A stretch of DNA of 64,000 bases, from positions 545,878-609,877 of the forward strand of contig NW_003314274.1 of NCBI RefSeq assembly GCF_000143415.4, read 5' to 3'. The DNA comes from Selaginella moellendorffii (Eukaryota; Streptophyta; Lycopodiopsida; Selaginellales; Selaginellaceae). Below the pieces are notes generated by a model that was given only the letters and a program-made list of their open reading frames with translations, was not told where the DNA came from and made no database searches. Every line of letters starts with the position of its first letter. Position 1 is the first letter of the stretch. Of this stretch, positions 45,781 through 58,106 are shown one piece after another. Position numbers and translations under genes: made by a program.

Positions 45781-46187
45781 GAGGCATTACAAATTTATAA
45801 TCCACTATCGCAAACCAGTATTTCATAATGAGGAATATTCCTATGAGGAACTCTACTAGTCCACTACTACACAGCTGGAAAACTATACATATGTCAAGGA
45901 TATGCCATTCACATTTGCAAGAGGGGAATAAATATAAATTCTACCAAATCTATATTCATTGTTAGTGATCATGCCAAAGCTAAAATTGTGATTTGACTTC
46001 ATTTGGAAAATTTCATATGAACGTGCAAACATAACGTGTTGCTTCTTTGCAAACATGATACCTTCCACGAGCTAGCAAATAAAATAATTGGTTACATGTT
46101 TGTTAACTAAGAAGCAAGATTAGCCTTGGTTTCTATGGTTTCCTCGAGGAGTTGTGAGATAAATTCTTGCTGACTTGGTCCACATGC

Positions 46188-47729
46188 TTACATTGCTGTC
46201 TTCCTTCCAACAATATCGTGGAAGTCAGATTCTGGGATGTACTCTTTAAACTTGTATCTGCGGGACGAGGCCAAGAAGAAGAGCCAGTTTGCGATGCCCA
46301 GCGCGACGAGCAGCCAAAAGAAGTAATCCAAATGCCCATTGTTGAGATCTCGCGGGATCCATCCTTGCTCTCCAGTGATGCTCGACGTGACGCTCACGAG
46401 AAATCCGGAAAGAAAACTCCCCACCGACGCTGAGAAGAACGCCATGGCCGCGCTCAGAGTTCTCAAGTTCTCGGGAGCTTGGTCATAGAGAAACTCGATC
46501 AATCCCACGTAGTAGAAAACCTTGGAGCCGCCGACAAGCGCGAACTGGGGGATTTGCCACAAAACGTTAATCTGGTTGCGCTCGTCGTGGAAATTCGCGA
46601 GACGTCTTGTTTCCAGCACAGCAGCGCACGCCATAGCCCCGGTCATCACCACAAGCCCTGCTCCCATCCTCTGGAAGAACGTAAAACCGCGCGAGTGTCC
46701 TGTAGCTCGACGCATCACCGGGACCAGGACTCGATCGTAGACGACCATCCACACCAAAACGCTGATTGGATCGAACGAGTTGAGCGATGCCGGCGGGACG
46801 CGAAAGCCGCCAACTTTTATGTCCATGAGCGCGGCCTGCTCGACGAAGAGCGAGAAAGTTTGCGCTCGCATTGCCTCGTACACCATCGATCCGAGCCACA
46901 CCAGGAGAATTCCCTCCAAGTCGGAGTGATCACCCTTGTTAGATCCACGCTGCAAGAGCCTCGCGAATGGGTTTCCTGTCAAGTTGGAAGCATATCGGTA
47001 GAACTTGGTGCCGCTCGAAAAAACCATGATCCCGAAAAGAATCGCGGCCGTGCAAAAGAAGAGAGCGCTGCTAAAACCCAGCCGGTCTTCTATATACACC
47101 ACACCCACCACTGCTAGGAGAAGACCCATGGAGGAGCTAAAGTAGTACCAGTTGAAGTACGAGCTCTTCCTCGCGGCCTCGACTGGATCTTTCCCATCAA
47201 ATTGGTCGGCCCCAAATGCCAGTAACGGAGCTACAAATCCTTTCCCCAGAGCAATCACGTAGAGAGCCACGAAGAACAGCCAAGTTGCGTGAACTTCCTT
47301 CTCGACGAGCAGGACCGAGAGCGAGAGCAAAGCCAATCCGAAGCAATAGATCAAAGAACTGGCCAGTGTTGCCTTGAATCTTCCCAGGTGAGAGTCGGAG
47401 ATGTAAGCGACGAGAAGCGGGGACAAGTCGTGGACGCCATTCCAGATGCTAACTTGGGTGGCGGCCGCCGCGTTGGAGAGGCCGAGCTTGGAGACCATGA
47501 AGAGAATCAAATTGTACGAGACGCCATAGAGCGAAAGCGAGCAGCAGAGCATGAAAACGAGCAAGGCCGACGCAGTGGAGAGGCGAGAACCCCCTGTTTT
47601 GGAAGCCACCGCTGGAGATCCATAGAAATCCAAGCTCCCGTCCTGGACGAGCTTCTCCTCTTGTTCGTCCGGGAGTAGTAGAGGATCTCTGAGAGACTTC
47701 TCTTCGTCTTTGTCGCCATGGGGAGCCAT
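46188..47729 (-). CDS. NPF: NPF (NRT1/PTR family) transporter lacking the ExxER motif, second intact copy
   Basis: Single exon, 513 residues, closely related to the gene at 36087-37556 and with the same landmarks (SNAAAATQVSIWNG, FGADQFDGKDP, SSYFNWYYFSS, VYDRVLVP, FFQRMGAG). TM1 again reads LCCSLSLYG in place of ExxER-YYG. The middle loop keeps a ten-residue stretch (ARLLQRGSNKGD) that the 36-kb copy lost. The C-terminus runs past the shared KFKE end for 17 residues, to VGRKTAM, because the stop after KFKE is absent. No frame break is seen. Whether it transports by proton symport is doubtful given the missing motif (inference from known ExxER biochemistry). Confidence 0.9.
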   Translation of the reverse strand: MAPHGDKDEEKSLRDPLLLPDEQEEKLVQDGSLDFYGSPAVASKTGGSRLSTASALLVFMLCCSLSLYGVSYNLILFMVSKLGLSNAAAATQVSIWNGVHDLSPLLVAYISDSHLGRFKATLASSLIYCFGLALLSLSVLLVEKEVHATWLFFVALYVIALGKGFVAPLLAFGADQFDGKDPVEAARKSSYFNWYYFSSSMGLLLAVVGVVYIEDRLGFSSALFFCTAAILFGIMVFSSGTKFYRYASNLTGNPFARLLQRGSNKGDHSDLEGILLVWLGSMVYEAMRAQTFSLFVEQAALMDIKVGGFRVPPASLNSFDPISVLVWMVVYDRVLVPVMRRATGHSRGFTFFQRMGAGLVVMTGAMACAAVLETRRLANFHDERNQINVLWQIPQFALVGGSKVFYYVGLIEFLYDQAPENLRTLSAAMAFFSASVGSFLSGFLVSVTSSITGEQGWIPRDLNNGHLDYFFWLLVALGIANWLFFLASSRRYKFKEYIPESDFHDIVGRKTAM

Positions 47730-48040
47730 GGACGACTGATGGAGCCCTTGGAAGATCTGCGCTACTTACTTTGATTGCAAGGCTTTGCTGGAGACAATCC
47801 TCCTCACAACGCTTTAATCAATATCTTGGATTATCCCGCCAAAGGATTTGTATCGTCTTGTCTGAAAGGCCCCGTTGGGCCCTACCATTGTGCAATAATT
47901 TCTTTTGATCACTCAATTCTTGCAAACATTCTCATCTCTGATCTTGCTCGTTTTATGCTTTGTTACAACAAGAAAATTTATTCGCATCCTTCTAAAAGAA
48001 TCTTTCCAAGGGGATTCGTAAATTTACAAGATGGGGTGAC
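47730..48040. other. Gap between NPF and receptor kinase
   Basis: Holds the upstream region of the NPF gene (starts CGACTGATGGAGCCCTTGG, as at the other NPF copies) and the 3' flank of the kinase gene. No further feature seen. Confidence 0.5.
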
Positions 48041-50533
48041 TTACTCGGAGCTGGACTCGTAGAAATCACTTGGAGAGGGAGAGAGCATCATCTCAGATTC
48101 TAGCATCTTGACAACGTTGTCCATGGTCGGGCGATCGTCTGGAAGTGGAGCTATACACATTGCCGCGATTTGGAGGACGCACTCCATGCTCTCTCGCGAG
48201 CCACCCTCGCATTTGCTATCAAATACCTCCTTTTGCTTGTTCTCCTTGATGAGCGCGTTCACCCATCCCACAACGTTGAGCCCCTTAGCCACGAATCCGG
48301 GGTCTGTGGGTCTCTTGCCACTGAGCAGCTCCAAAAGCACCACTCCAAAGCTGTAAACATCGCTCTTCTCGGTCACTCGTCCACTTTGCATGTACTCTAG
48401 AATGGAAAACAAGCGTTAGAACTTAAGCGCGAGTTCTTCGTTTTCTTGAGTTACCTGGTGCGAGGTAGCCAAAAGTTCCTGCGACGATCGTTGTCATGTG
48501 AGACTGGTTCTCGTTGAGGAGCTTGGCGAGGCCGAAGTCCGAGACGTGCGGCTCGAAGTTGGAGTCGAGAAGGATGTTGCTCGATTTGATGTCTCGATGG
48601 ACGATCCGGGGAGAGCAGTCGTGGTGCAAGTATGATATGCCTCTCGCGGATCCAATCGCGGCTTTCATCCGGTGGTTCCAGTTTAAGGATGGCTTGTGTG
48701 GCTCTCGTTCTGCAAGGAAAAGGAGATTAGCACTTGCTACTGCTCTCAAAGAATGATTACCATGTAGGAGATCGTCCAAGCTTCCGTGTGATAAGAAGTC
48801 GTAGATGAGCAGCCTCGCGGAGCCGGAATTACAGTATCCTCTCAAGTTGACGAGGTTCCTGTGCTTGATGCTTCCCAGGATTTCTAGCTCTCTTTCGAAC
48901 AAGCGCTCGGAGCCGAATCCACCTTTCGCAATCCTCTTCACAGCAAACATATTGCCGTCGTCCATCACAAGCTTGTATACCGTTCCAAATCCTCCACAAC
49001 CGATAATGTCGTTCTCTCCCAGCAAGTTGATCTTCTTTACGATGTCTGCCGAGGTGTAAGGAAGATCTCCATGAAACAGCACGAGCTTGGCACCTGTTTA
49101 GACAAAAAGTGCTTTAGACTTCTTTCTAAGAAAAAATATGGGACTCACTTGAGGCTGACGTTACTTGAGCAAGGTGCTGTTTACTTCCAAACTTGTTGTA
49201 GAGAAAAACTCCCCAGAAACACAGGAGAACGAGGAACAACGAGATTGCCACCGTTCCAAGGGCGCTTATCCATAGTCCATTTGAGTAATTGGCGGTTTTC
49301 CTTCGAGGAGTAGCCACTACAGTTTGGATGCAATAAAAATCAGTAAGAAACGACTGGCACGTCAAAAGCTCACCACCATCGCCAGGAGTTAGAGCTGGCG
49401 CGAGAAAACTCCGGCAACTTGTGTTGACTTGAGCACCGCATAATCCCAAGTTGTCAAGAAATCTGTTGCACGAAACAATTAGTGCGTCGAAGCTGCAACA
49501 CTCCGAAAACTTACGAGTGCTGCGAGAAATTAGAGAGCACTCCGTTACTAGGAATCTCCCCGATAAGTGCGTTTGTGGACACGTTTCTGCGACAAACGTA
49601 TTAACTCATGAAAAACAAGTTGAAGAAACTCACAAGAAGACAAGTTGCTTTAGATCACCGAGAACGTCAGGCACTGATCCAGTCAGAGAGTTGCTCGAAA
49701 CATCCCTACAAATGAGAATCCAACTCGTATCAACATTAAACAGGCTGCAAACTCGATTAGCTTACAGAATTCGTAGACTTGCGAGCCTTCCAAACTCCTT
49801 GGGGATTGTTCCACCGAGGTAATTGTTCTTCAAGTATCTACCCGAGGCCGTAAAACATGGACAAGAGACTTGGTAAAAACAATGGATGGAGAAAGCAAAA
49901 GGAAGAACTTACAAGGCTCTTAACCGTGTACAATTACCAAGCTCGGAAGGAATGGTACCATAGAAACTGTTGTGGTGAAGAGCTCTAGAAAACATCAGCA
50001 GTTAGTCCTACATTCTCTTCTTTGGAGAATAGAACTCACAGTCGAGCTAGTCTGTCGAGTTTCCCAAGCTCCGGAGAGATGGTTCCAACAAGTCGCCGGT
50101 ATGGAAGGTTTCTACCTCGAAAGAAAAAAATTAACAAAAGAAAGAACTTGAAGAGAGAATCACTCACAGGCTCTTGACCTTGGTGGTTTGAGGATGGCAC
50201 GAAACTCCAGTCCATCGGCAAGGGTGTGAATCGCTCTCAATCCAGTCGAGCAGCAGCGCGCCCGCCGAATCGTTGAGGCTCGCCTTGAACGCTAGCAATG
50301 CCTGCCCTGCGAATCATCCACGATCATCGATGGCGCTATGGCCTGTGAACCGATACTCTCATCATACCGTCAGGCGAAAGAGCTCCCACGGCACTGGAAT
50401 GGATCCACAGCGCGGTGAAAAGCGCCGCCAAGACGCGCGATATTACCCTATCTTCTATCTGCCCAAATGGGAGTCATGGTGATGCTAGAGTAGAAATGCT
50501 AGAAGGTCTCACCAAAATCTCTCTGCGAGTCAT
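48041..50533 (-). CDS. LRR receptor-like kinase of the FEI1/FEI2 type
   Basis: About a dozen exons. Exon 1 (50513-50533) encodes only MTRREIL; exon 2 (50368-50458) gives the hydrophobic signal peptide and ALSPDG. Next come an N-terminal cap (WTGVSC) and about five LRRs on 72-bp exons ([39 protein letters not shown]). A membrane span follows ([20 protein letters not shown]), then a kinase with [34 protein letters not shown] and [10 protein letters not shown], ending [12 protein letters not shown] indicates an RD-type kinase with all catalytic residues present. FEI kinases act in cell-wall signalling at the plasma membrane in Arabidopsis (recalled); the same role here is inferred. It is divergently placed to the CPK gene with about 1 kb between starts. 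Confidence 0.88.
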
Positions 50534-51062
50534 GGCGATTGCGAGGCAATGCGCATTCTAGACGATCAAAGAATAGACGATCGCTCCAGCTATTCTGCAA
50601 ACAAAGAATCAATCGATCGGTTCAATGCGCGAAAGAAGAAGAAATCGAAGCGAAGGAAAGTGAAATGGTCGAATTGACGCTGCGATGCGATACGATGCGC
50701 GAGCTCCTGGTAAATCGCGCAGCTTTTTTACTACTCCGGCGCAACAAAATCGATCGAGACAGAGGGTTTGAAAAAGTAAATGCGAGGTAAAAAGGAGGAG
50801 ATCATTGGGAGAGATTATTCTAAGAATAATCTCGCAAAGTCGGTCGAAAGGGAGAAATAGATACGTTGGGCAACGACAACGAGAGAAGCTCCCAATCTCA
50901 TATATTTTTACCTCGCCTTATTACGCATAGTTAACACCGTGGACATGACGTGGAACGGACAACAGTCTTCGGACACGGTGGCGTGCTGTGAGTGGAGGAA
51001 AAATTCCACTAACGGGGAGAGGTTTCAGGCTCGATTCCAGGCATCAATTTAGACAGCTAAAA
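50534..51062. other. Divergent promoter region between receptor kinase and CPK
   Basis: No further gene. Contains a TGACGTGG element at about 50954 and GC-rich leader-like DNA. Confidence 0.5.
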
Positions 51063-51091
51063 CACGTGCCCAATCACGTGCCGTCCACGTG
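51063..51091. promoter_or_regulatory. Triple CACGTG (G-box/ABRE core) cluster
   Basis: Three perfect CACGTG palindromes at 51063-51068, 51075-51080 and 51086-51091, spaced 12 and 11 bp (about one helical turn). They lie about 440-465 bp upstream of the CPK start and about 530 bp upstream of the kinase start on the other strand. Clusters like this bind bZIP/bHLH factors, and closely spaced ABREs confer ABA response in plants (known). The target gene is uncertain. Confidence 0.7.
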
Positions 51092-51527
51092 TACCCATCC
51101 TCGCCGCTGGGGTTGCATTTCTTGCGTGCTTTAGAAATTTTGGAGCGCGCGTCCTCGATCCAGCAGCTCGTTCTGCCGCCCCGCCACATTTCATCGCACC
51201 GCAGCGCATCGATCGGGAGGCTTCTCTCGATCGAGAGCATTTCTAGGGATTGCTTCAAGTTTTCGTGTTCCGGAAGGATCGTGTTCTAAGCTCGCGCAGC
51301 TTCCTGGGGGCTTCCTCCAAGACGGCGTGCGGCATCACCGCCTACATTCCGCGTCATCGGTGGATGAGCCGCCCTGAGCAATCGGCGGGTGGAAGGTCAA
51401 CGAGATTGTTTCGTTAGCGGGAGGGATCCCTCTCTTTTATTGCTGGATCGTTTTGGAATCAGGGTAGCCGTGGAGAAGATCCATCCATCGTTTGGAAAAA
51501 GACAGGTATCGGGCTTTGATCGGGAAC

Positions 51528-53688
<2,161 letters not shown>

Positions 53689-53918
53689 CAGTAAGGTCAG
53701 GAAGAATCCTTTCCTTGGCCGCATTCTTTTTGGGTGGTGTATAGACTGAGGGACAGGCCCACGCTACTCACAGCAGCAGCAAAGCTGGTGTACAAATCAA
53801 AGGTTTTTAGTTTTTTGTCAAATTGTACAGAGAACGGGGACCATTTTTCCCATGTAAAACTTTCGCTGGTTACAAAGAGAAACAGTGGAACAAGAAAAAT
53901 AAAGCCGAGTTTTTCTTG

Positions 53919-54968
53919 TCATGGTTTTACTTGCTCTCGGATAAAAGTTTGGACCTCGCCAACCTTGCCGGTGATCACGGAAGTTTCGACCATGGTAACT
54001 TTGTTAACGCAGTGAGAGAACTTGAATGGCTCGCCATCGATGCCCGGCTTGATTTCGGCCGCAACGTCGGAGCCTTCGAGTGTTGTCCGGGTTACTCGCA
54101 GCTTGTCCCTGGAATTTGGGAAACGAAGAGCTTCTAAGATAACTTGACTTGGAATGAAGTTTAAGAACGTACAGCTCCTTTTCCAATTGCTTCCGGATGA
54201 AATCGACCGAGTGAGCCGTGACTTTGTCACACTTGTTGCACACAATCAGCACCGGGAGTTTTCGCTTCACAACCAGTGGCTTGGAAAGTACCTCGTAGAG
54301 ATATCTACACGAGAAAAAGGAGAAGTTTTTATCGACTAGGAGTGTGTCACAAGTTACTTACTCGGCAGTGGATCGGACATTTGGAACAAAGTCTAGAGCG
54401 TCAACCATGAAGAGAATACCTTGAGCTTTTGGAAGATAGTCATCAAGAAGCGGCCTTAGCTTAGGATGTCCCGGCAGATCAACAACGTGAACTGGTTTGA
54501 TCTTTCCACTCTGAAAAGGAAAGTAGAGAAGAAGGAAAGCTTAGGTTTTGCAAGTTCTCGCTAGAATTTCTACCTTGGAAATCTCTGAGTGGAGAAGGAA
54601 AGTGTCTTCGTTTGGCACCATTGATGTAACAGTTCCTTCGTAGAGCGATGCATCACGAAGCTGTGAAAACCACCAGAACAAAGTCTATAATCTTCTAGAA
54701 AAAAGTTTCGAAGGAGAATTTACCTGGTAGAAGAGCGCAGTCTTTCCAGATCCACTAAGCCCCAGAATCACGATCGTGTTGCGCTTCTTCCGCCTGAGCG
54801 ACGCCACCAGCACTGATCAAACCGAGTAAAGAGTTCTTTCGAGTTCACAAAAGAATGGCAAGATCGCAGCATACCCGAGACAAGAAGCAAGAGTGTGACA
54901 AGAAACACCGCCGCAGTAGTGTAGAGTGCCGTGTCCGCAGAGAAACGCCGCAGCTCCACCTGCGCCAT
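53919..54968 (-). CDS. SRPRB: Signal recognition particle receptor subunit beta
   Basis: Six exons: 54875-54968, 54724-54812, 54574-54660, 54362-54510, 54173-54304 and 53919-54108. An N-terminal hydrophobic span (LYTTAAVFLVTLLLLVSV) anchors it in the ER membrane. The GTPase domain shows G1 GLSGSGKTALFYQL, a G2/switch region with GTVTSM, G3 DLPGHPKLR, G4 CNKCDK and a C-terminal G5-like ETSVITGKVG. It binds the alpha subunit and helps dock ribosome-SRP complexes at the translocon (known role). The length of about 245 residues is normal. The start is the only ATG before the membrane span. It is convergent with CPK (231 bp between stops) and divergent to the membrane protein gene at 55201. Confidence 0.92.
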
Positions 54969-55200
54969 AGCTGGAGGGAGAAAGAAAACCCTAGTCTATC
55001 CGACGTGGCCGAGACAGGAATATGCTAAAACGCCATTTGGAATATTCTCTGTATTCAAAGTCTCCTTCCAGCTTGGTGTCCCATTTTGTTGATATAGTCC
55101 ATCTCGTTGATATAGTCCCACATAGTACACGTCTTTCCCTTGAAATTGGATGTATAAATCCAGAAGCAAATCTTGCTTGCATCTTGTATGATTCACTATC

Positions 55201-56796
55201 ATGGCAAAGAAGCAAAAGTTTGTGTCACTAGCTACTATCTTGGCGATCATATTGACCATGGTTGATCTCCAAGCGAGAGCTTCAATCTCAGTTCACGAGG
55301 GCGACCTTGCGGATCTCTCATGCTTCAGCGCCATCTTGAGCATGAATGGGGACGCCTCGCACAAATCCAACTGGTGGCAGTTCCTCCAGTACTTGCAATC
55401 CAGCAGCGACAAGGCCTTCCTGGGGTACATGGTCTCCAACTTCACTGGCCAGAGCAGTCTCACAGCAGAGATCCGCGGGAAAAGGGGACTCCTGTCCACC
55501 AGGAACGCTTCCCTCATCGAATTCCACTCGGTCTCCAAGATCAATAAGCTGGGAAGCATGAAGATCACGATGTGGGCTTTGGGATTCCTCTGCCTGGATG
55601 AGGCTCCAAGCTGCGTCAAGTTCACACCCGTGGTGCTCCAAGCGATCCCTGGTTCTTCCCCAAGCAAGCTTGGGTTTTTCAGCTTGTGGGAAGAGCAGGA
55701 CGGCGGGATCCTGGCGAACTCGGTTGCGTCCAAAGTGCTGACCCTCGAGAATTGGATCATGAGCAAGGAGAGTTTGAGTGGAATGAATCTGAGAAGCCTC
55801 GACGCCAAGCTCGATCTCTGCAAAAACTTGGAACTTCATCCAGCGCATGACAGGAGCAACCAGGAATTATTGGGAGATCTTGATCTGCGGAGCTTCGACG
55901 TGAAAACAGCCCCGGAAGCCGCGGGATTCAGGCTCAACGAGAGGGTGACAAGCATCACTCGACCAAACGGGCGCTTGTGTTTGCTGGGGATCGATGACAA
56001 CACCACCGGATCATCTTTTAATTCCTCGTTGTCCTTCGACTTGCGAACCACGACGACACTGGTAGAAATCCTGGGCTCTTTCATGTCTCAAGTCAAGAGT
56101 TCTTACATCCAAGCACAGAGCTCGGCGCTAGATCTCGAGCATCCCGGCACCGATTTCTGGGTGGCCGCGGTTGCGCTCCCCGGCTCACTCATCGCGGTCG
56201 TAGCTGCGGCGCAGCCTTTCATCAACTTCCAGCTCACGTTCTTCCGAAACTTGGTGAGATCACAGGGCTGGAAAACGGCACTTCTGTGTGTCAGTAACTC
56301 CGTGCTCGCTCTCGGCTCGTACTCGGCGATCATCACCGTGACTCCAACCGAGATCCAGAGGCAGGAGAAACTGAGGACCTGGGGATTGCTTGCAGACCAG
56401 GTTCCAATCACGACCCGTGGGCTCCAAGTTTTGGTAGTGGTCAAGGGGGAATCAAGTTACAGATCGGACAGCCTCTTGCTTGTGTGGTGTTCCACTGCCG
56501 TGCTTGTTCCTGTCATCGCCTGGATGACGTTTTACAGGTGCAAACAAGTGTTTTACGTGAGGAGGATGCTCAAACTCTTGGCTGAGCTGGAGCCTGAACG
56601 CCACGACGCCGACGAAAGCAATGACGAGAGACTTGATGACCTGCGAGCCATTGAGATGGGTTCCGTGGAGCAGCAGCAACTCGAGAAGAGGCTTGCAAAG
56701 ATGAACGCCATGCCTGGGACGAGCATGGTGACATCTGTTAAATCACTGGCTCGCCAAAGACAATCCTTAACACGTAGGACGAGATCTAACTTGTAG
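55201..56796 (+). CDS. Unrecognised signal-peptide multi-pass membrane protein, copy A
   Basis: Intronless, 531 residues. Residues 5-25 (VSLATILAIILTMVDL) look like a signal peptide. Residues 26-315 form an extracytosolic domain with four N-glycosylation sequons (NFT 80, NAS 102, NTT 267, NSS 274) and several Cys. Three membrane spans follow at about 319-341, 360-382 and 425-446. The last 85 residues are cytosolic, charged and probably coiled-coil (ERLDDLRAIEMGSVEQQQLEKR), ending basic (RQSLTRRTRSNL). I recognise no family. A near-identical copy lies at 58107-59711, and each is followed by a CR gene in the same orientation. Substitutions between the copies are scattered while both frames stay open over 530 codons, so the protein has been maintained at least until recently. 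Confidence 0.75.
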   Translation: MAKKQKFVSLATILAIILTMVDLQARASISVHEGDLADLSCFSAILSMNGDASHKSNWWQFLQYLQSSSDKAFLGYMVSNFTGQSSLTAEIRGKRGLLSTRNASLIEFHSVSKINKLGSMKITMWALGFLCLDEAPSCVKFTPVVLQAIPGSSPSKLGFFSLWEEQDGGILANSVASKVLTLENWIMSKESLSGMNLRSLDAKLDLCKNLELHPAHDRSNQELLGDLDLRSFDVKTAPEAAGFRLNERVTSITRPNGRLCLLGIDDNTTGSSFNSSLSFDLRTTTTLVEILGSFMSQVKSSYIQAQSSALDLEHPGTDFWVAAVALPGSLIAVVAAAQPFINFQLTFFRNLVRSQGWKTALLCVSNSVLALGSYSAIITVTPTEIQRQEKLRTWGLLADQVPITTRGLQVLVVVKGESSYRSDSLLLVWCSTAVLVPVIAWMTFYRCKQVFYVRRMLKLLAELEPERHDADESNDERLDDLRAIEMGSVEQQQLEKRLAKMNAMPGTSMVTSVKSLARQRQSLTRRTRSNL

Positions 56797-57138
56797 AATA
56801 TTCTTCAAGCTCCTACCCTCTCGAAATTCTTTGAACGGCTTCTACAACTGCTGTGGAATCTGCTAACCACCAACTGAATGTGGTATTTGCTGGTACGACT
56901 GTTGAACTAGAACTTTTGACTTCAGAAAAACAAATGCATTTTCATCAAAAAAAATTCCAAGGCCACTACATTTGCTGGGCAGTACGAATTATAATTTCTC
57001 AGATTGTGCCACTGTGCCATGCTCAACGGCATGGCTGTATTTTTTTTACTTCAAAATTGAGTTTTCTTACTTCAAAATTGATTTTTCTCTCTTCAGATCT
57101 GATTATCTTCCCTAAAAAATTAATTTCTCATTAGGGTG

Positions 57139-57642
57139 ATGGCTTTCCCTTTCCCCTCGCCGCCGCCGCCGCCACATGAAGTGGGATTGGAGGAGGCAAC
57201 GTTAATCAAAAGGGGAAGAGCTTTCAGGCCCGTGCCAGGGGATCTAGCTAATGTAGGGGCGTTTGCAACATGGGTCCAGGAAAATCTCCCCTTGGTGCAT
57301 GCCATTCTTGGCCCCTTGCAATGATCCGCTTCCTCGTGAGTTCGCTTTGAAGCTCGCCCAGTTGAAGGTAAGGGTTTGTTTGTGCTGGTTGGCTGGTTGC
57401 TGTGTGCCTTCTTTGCTGACTATCTTATGATACAGTGCCCCAAGTGCCTCAGGAGGGGCTACCGAATTTGGTGCCCTTCTCGGATGTGGTTTGCGACTTC
57501 ACGCTTCCGTTCAGAGGTCGAGACGGCCTTGTGCAGAAGCTTGCAGAGACGATTGACGACCTTCACAACTTTCGCATCTACTGGGATTAACAGAGAGCAG
57601 GCGGAAGACTCGATTCCTTTTAGAGACTGGAGAGGCGCTTAA
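57139..57642 (+). pseudogene. CR NTPase-nuclease, truncated copy in unit 1
   Basis: The header exon starts MAFPFPSPPPPPHEVG and gives the ATLIKRGRAFRPVPGDL block. It then lacks about 30 bp (the CGWMEIVHL part) and about 10 bp later on. After the intron (acceptor about 57434) the linker PNLVPFSDVVCDFTLPFRGR is intact and better preserved than in unit 2. A 36-bp in-frame deletion then removes the whole Walker A stretch between SGI-REQA and KTRF-like sequence. A further deletion removes everything from GEALKG to the 3' flank. It cannot bind nucleotide and is a clear pseudogene. Confidence 0.85.
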
Positions 57643-57862
57643 AGGCAATTTGTAATTTCAAAACCAAGAAAATAATTCATTTGTCTTTGAATTCAATTTA
57701 TTTCTTCTCCAAAAAAGACTTTGCAGGCACCTCCCTGTCAATTGTTGCTAACTAGCTTTGCATGCTTGCTTACTTGCTTCTGCTGATGCTGCACACGTCC
57801 AGAATTATAGCCTTGTCCACCACTGTTGGAGTCTAGGAAAATTTACCATTGGTCATTTTTAC

Positions 57863-57955
57863 CCCTTGTGGCTGGATGAAGATTGTCCAGTTGCAAGGGC
57901 GCAATGATGTGCTTCCTCATGAGTTTGCTATCCATTTGCGTGAAGCCAGATTGTC
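57863..57955 (+). pseudogene. Third CR header remnant
   Basis: About 90 bp match the header exon of the unit-2 CR gene (CGWM-IVQLQGRND-LPHEFAIHLREAR). They lie between unit 1 and the promoter of membrane protein B, with nothing of the CR body. This implies that at least one more unit once stood here. Confidence 0.7.
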
Positions 57956-58106
57956 CAGTTGCCATGTATCATCGTTGGTGTCCCATTTTGACTCACCATC
58001 TCTTTGATATAGTCCCACATAGTACACGTCTTTCCCTTGAGATTGGATGTATAAATCCAGAAGCAGTACCTCAAATCTTTGCTTGCATCTGGTATGATTC
58101 ACTATC

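Noticed and set aside
46479-47117. 212-codon plus-strand frame across the second NPF gene
   Set aside because: Antisense shadow; the same frame appears opposite each NPF copy and is rich in His/Glu/Arg from the reverse codons.
55293-55848. Two overlapping 176-codon minus-strand frames, repeated at 58199-58754
   Set aside because: Mirror images of the membrane protein genes. They are repeated only because the gene is duplicated.
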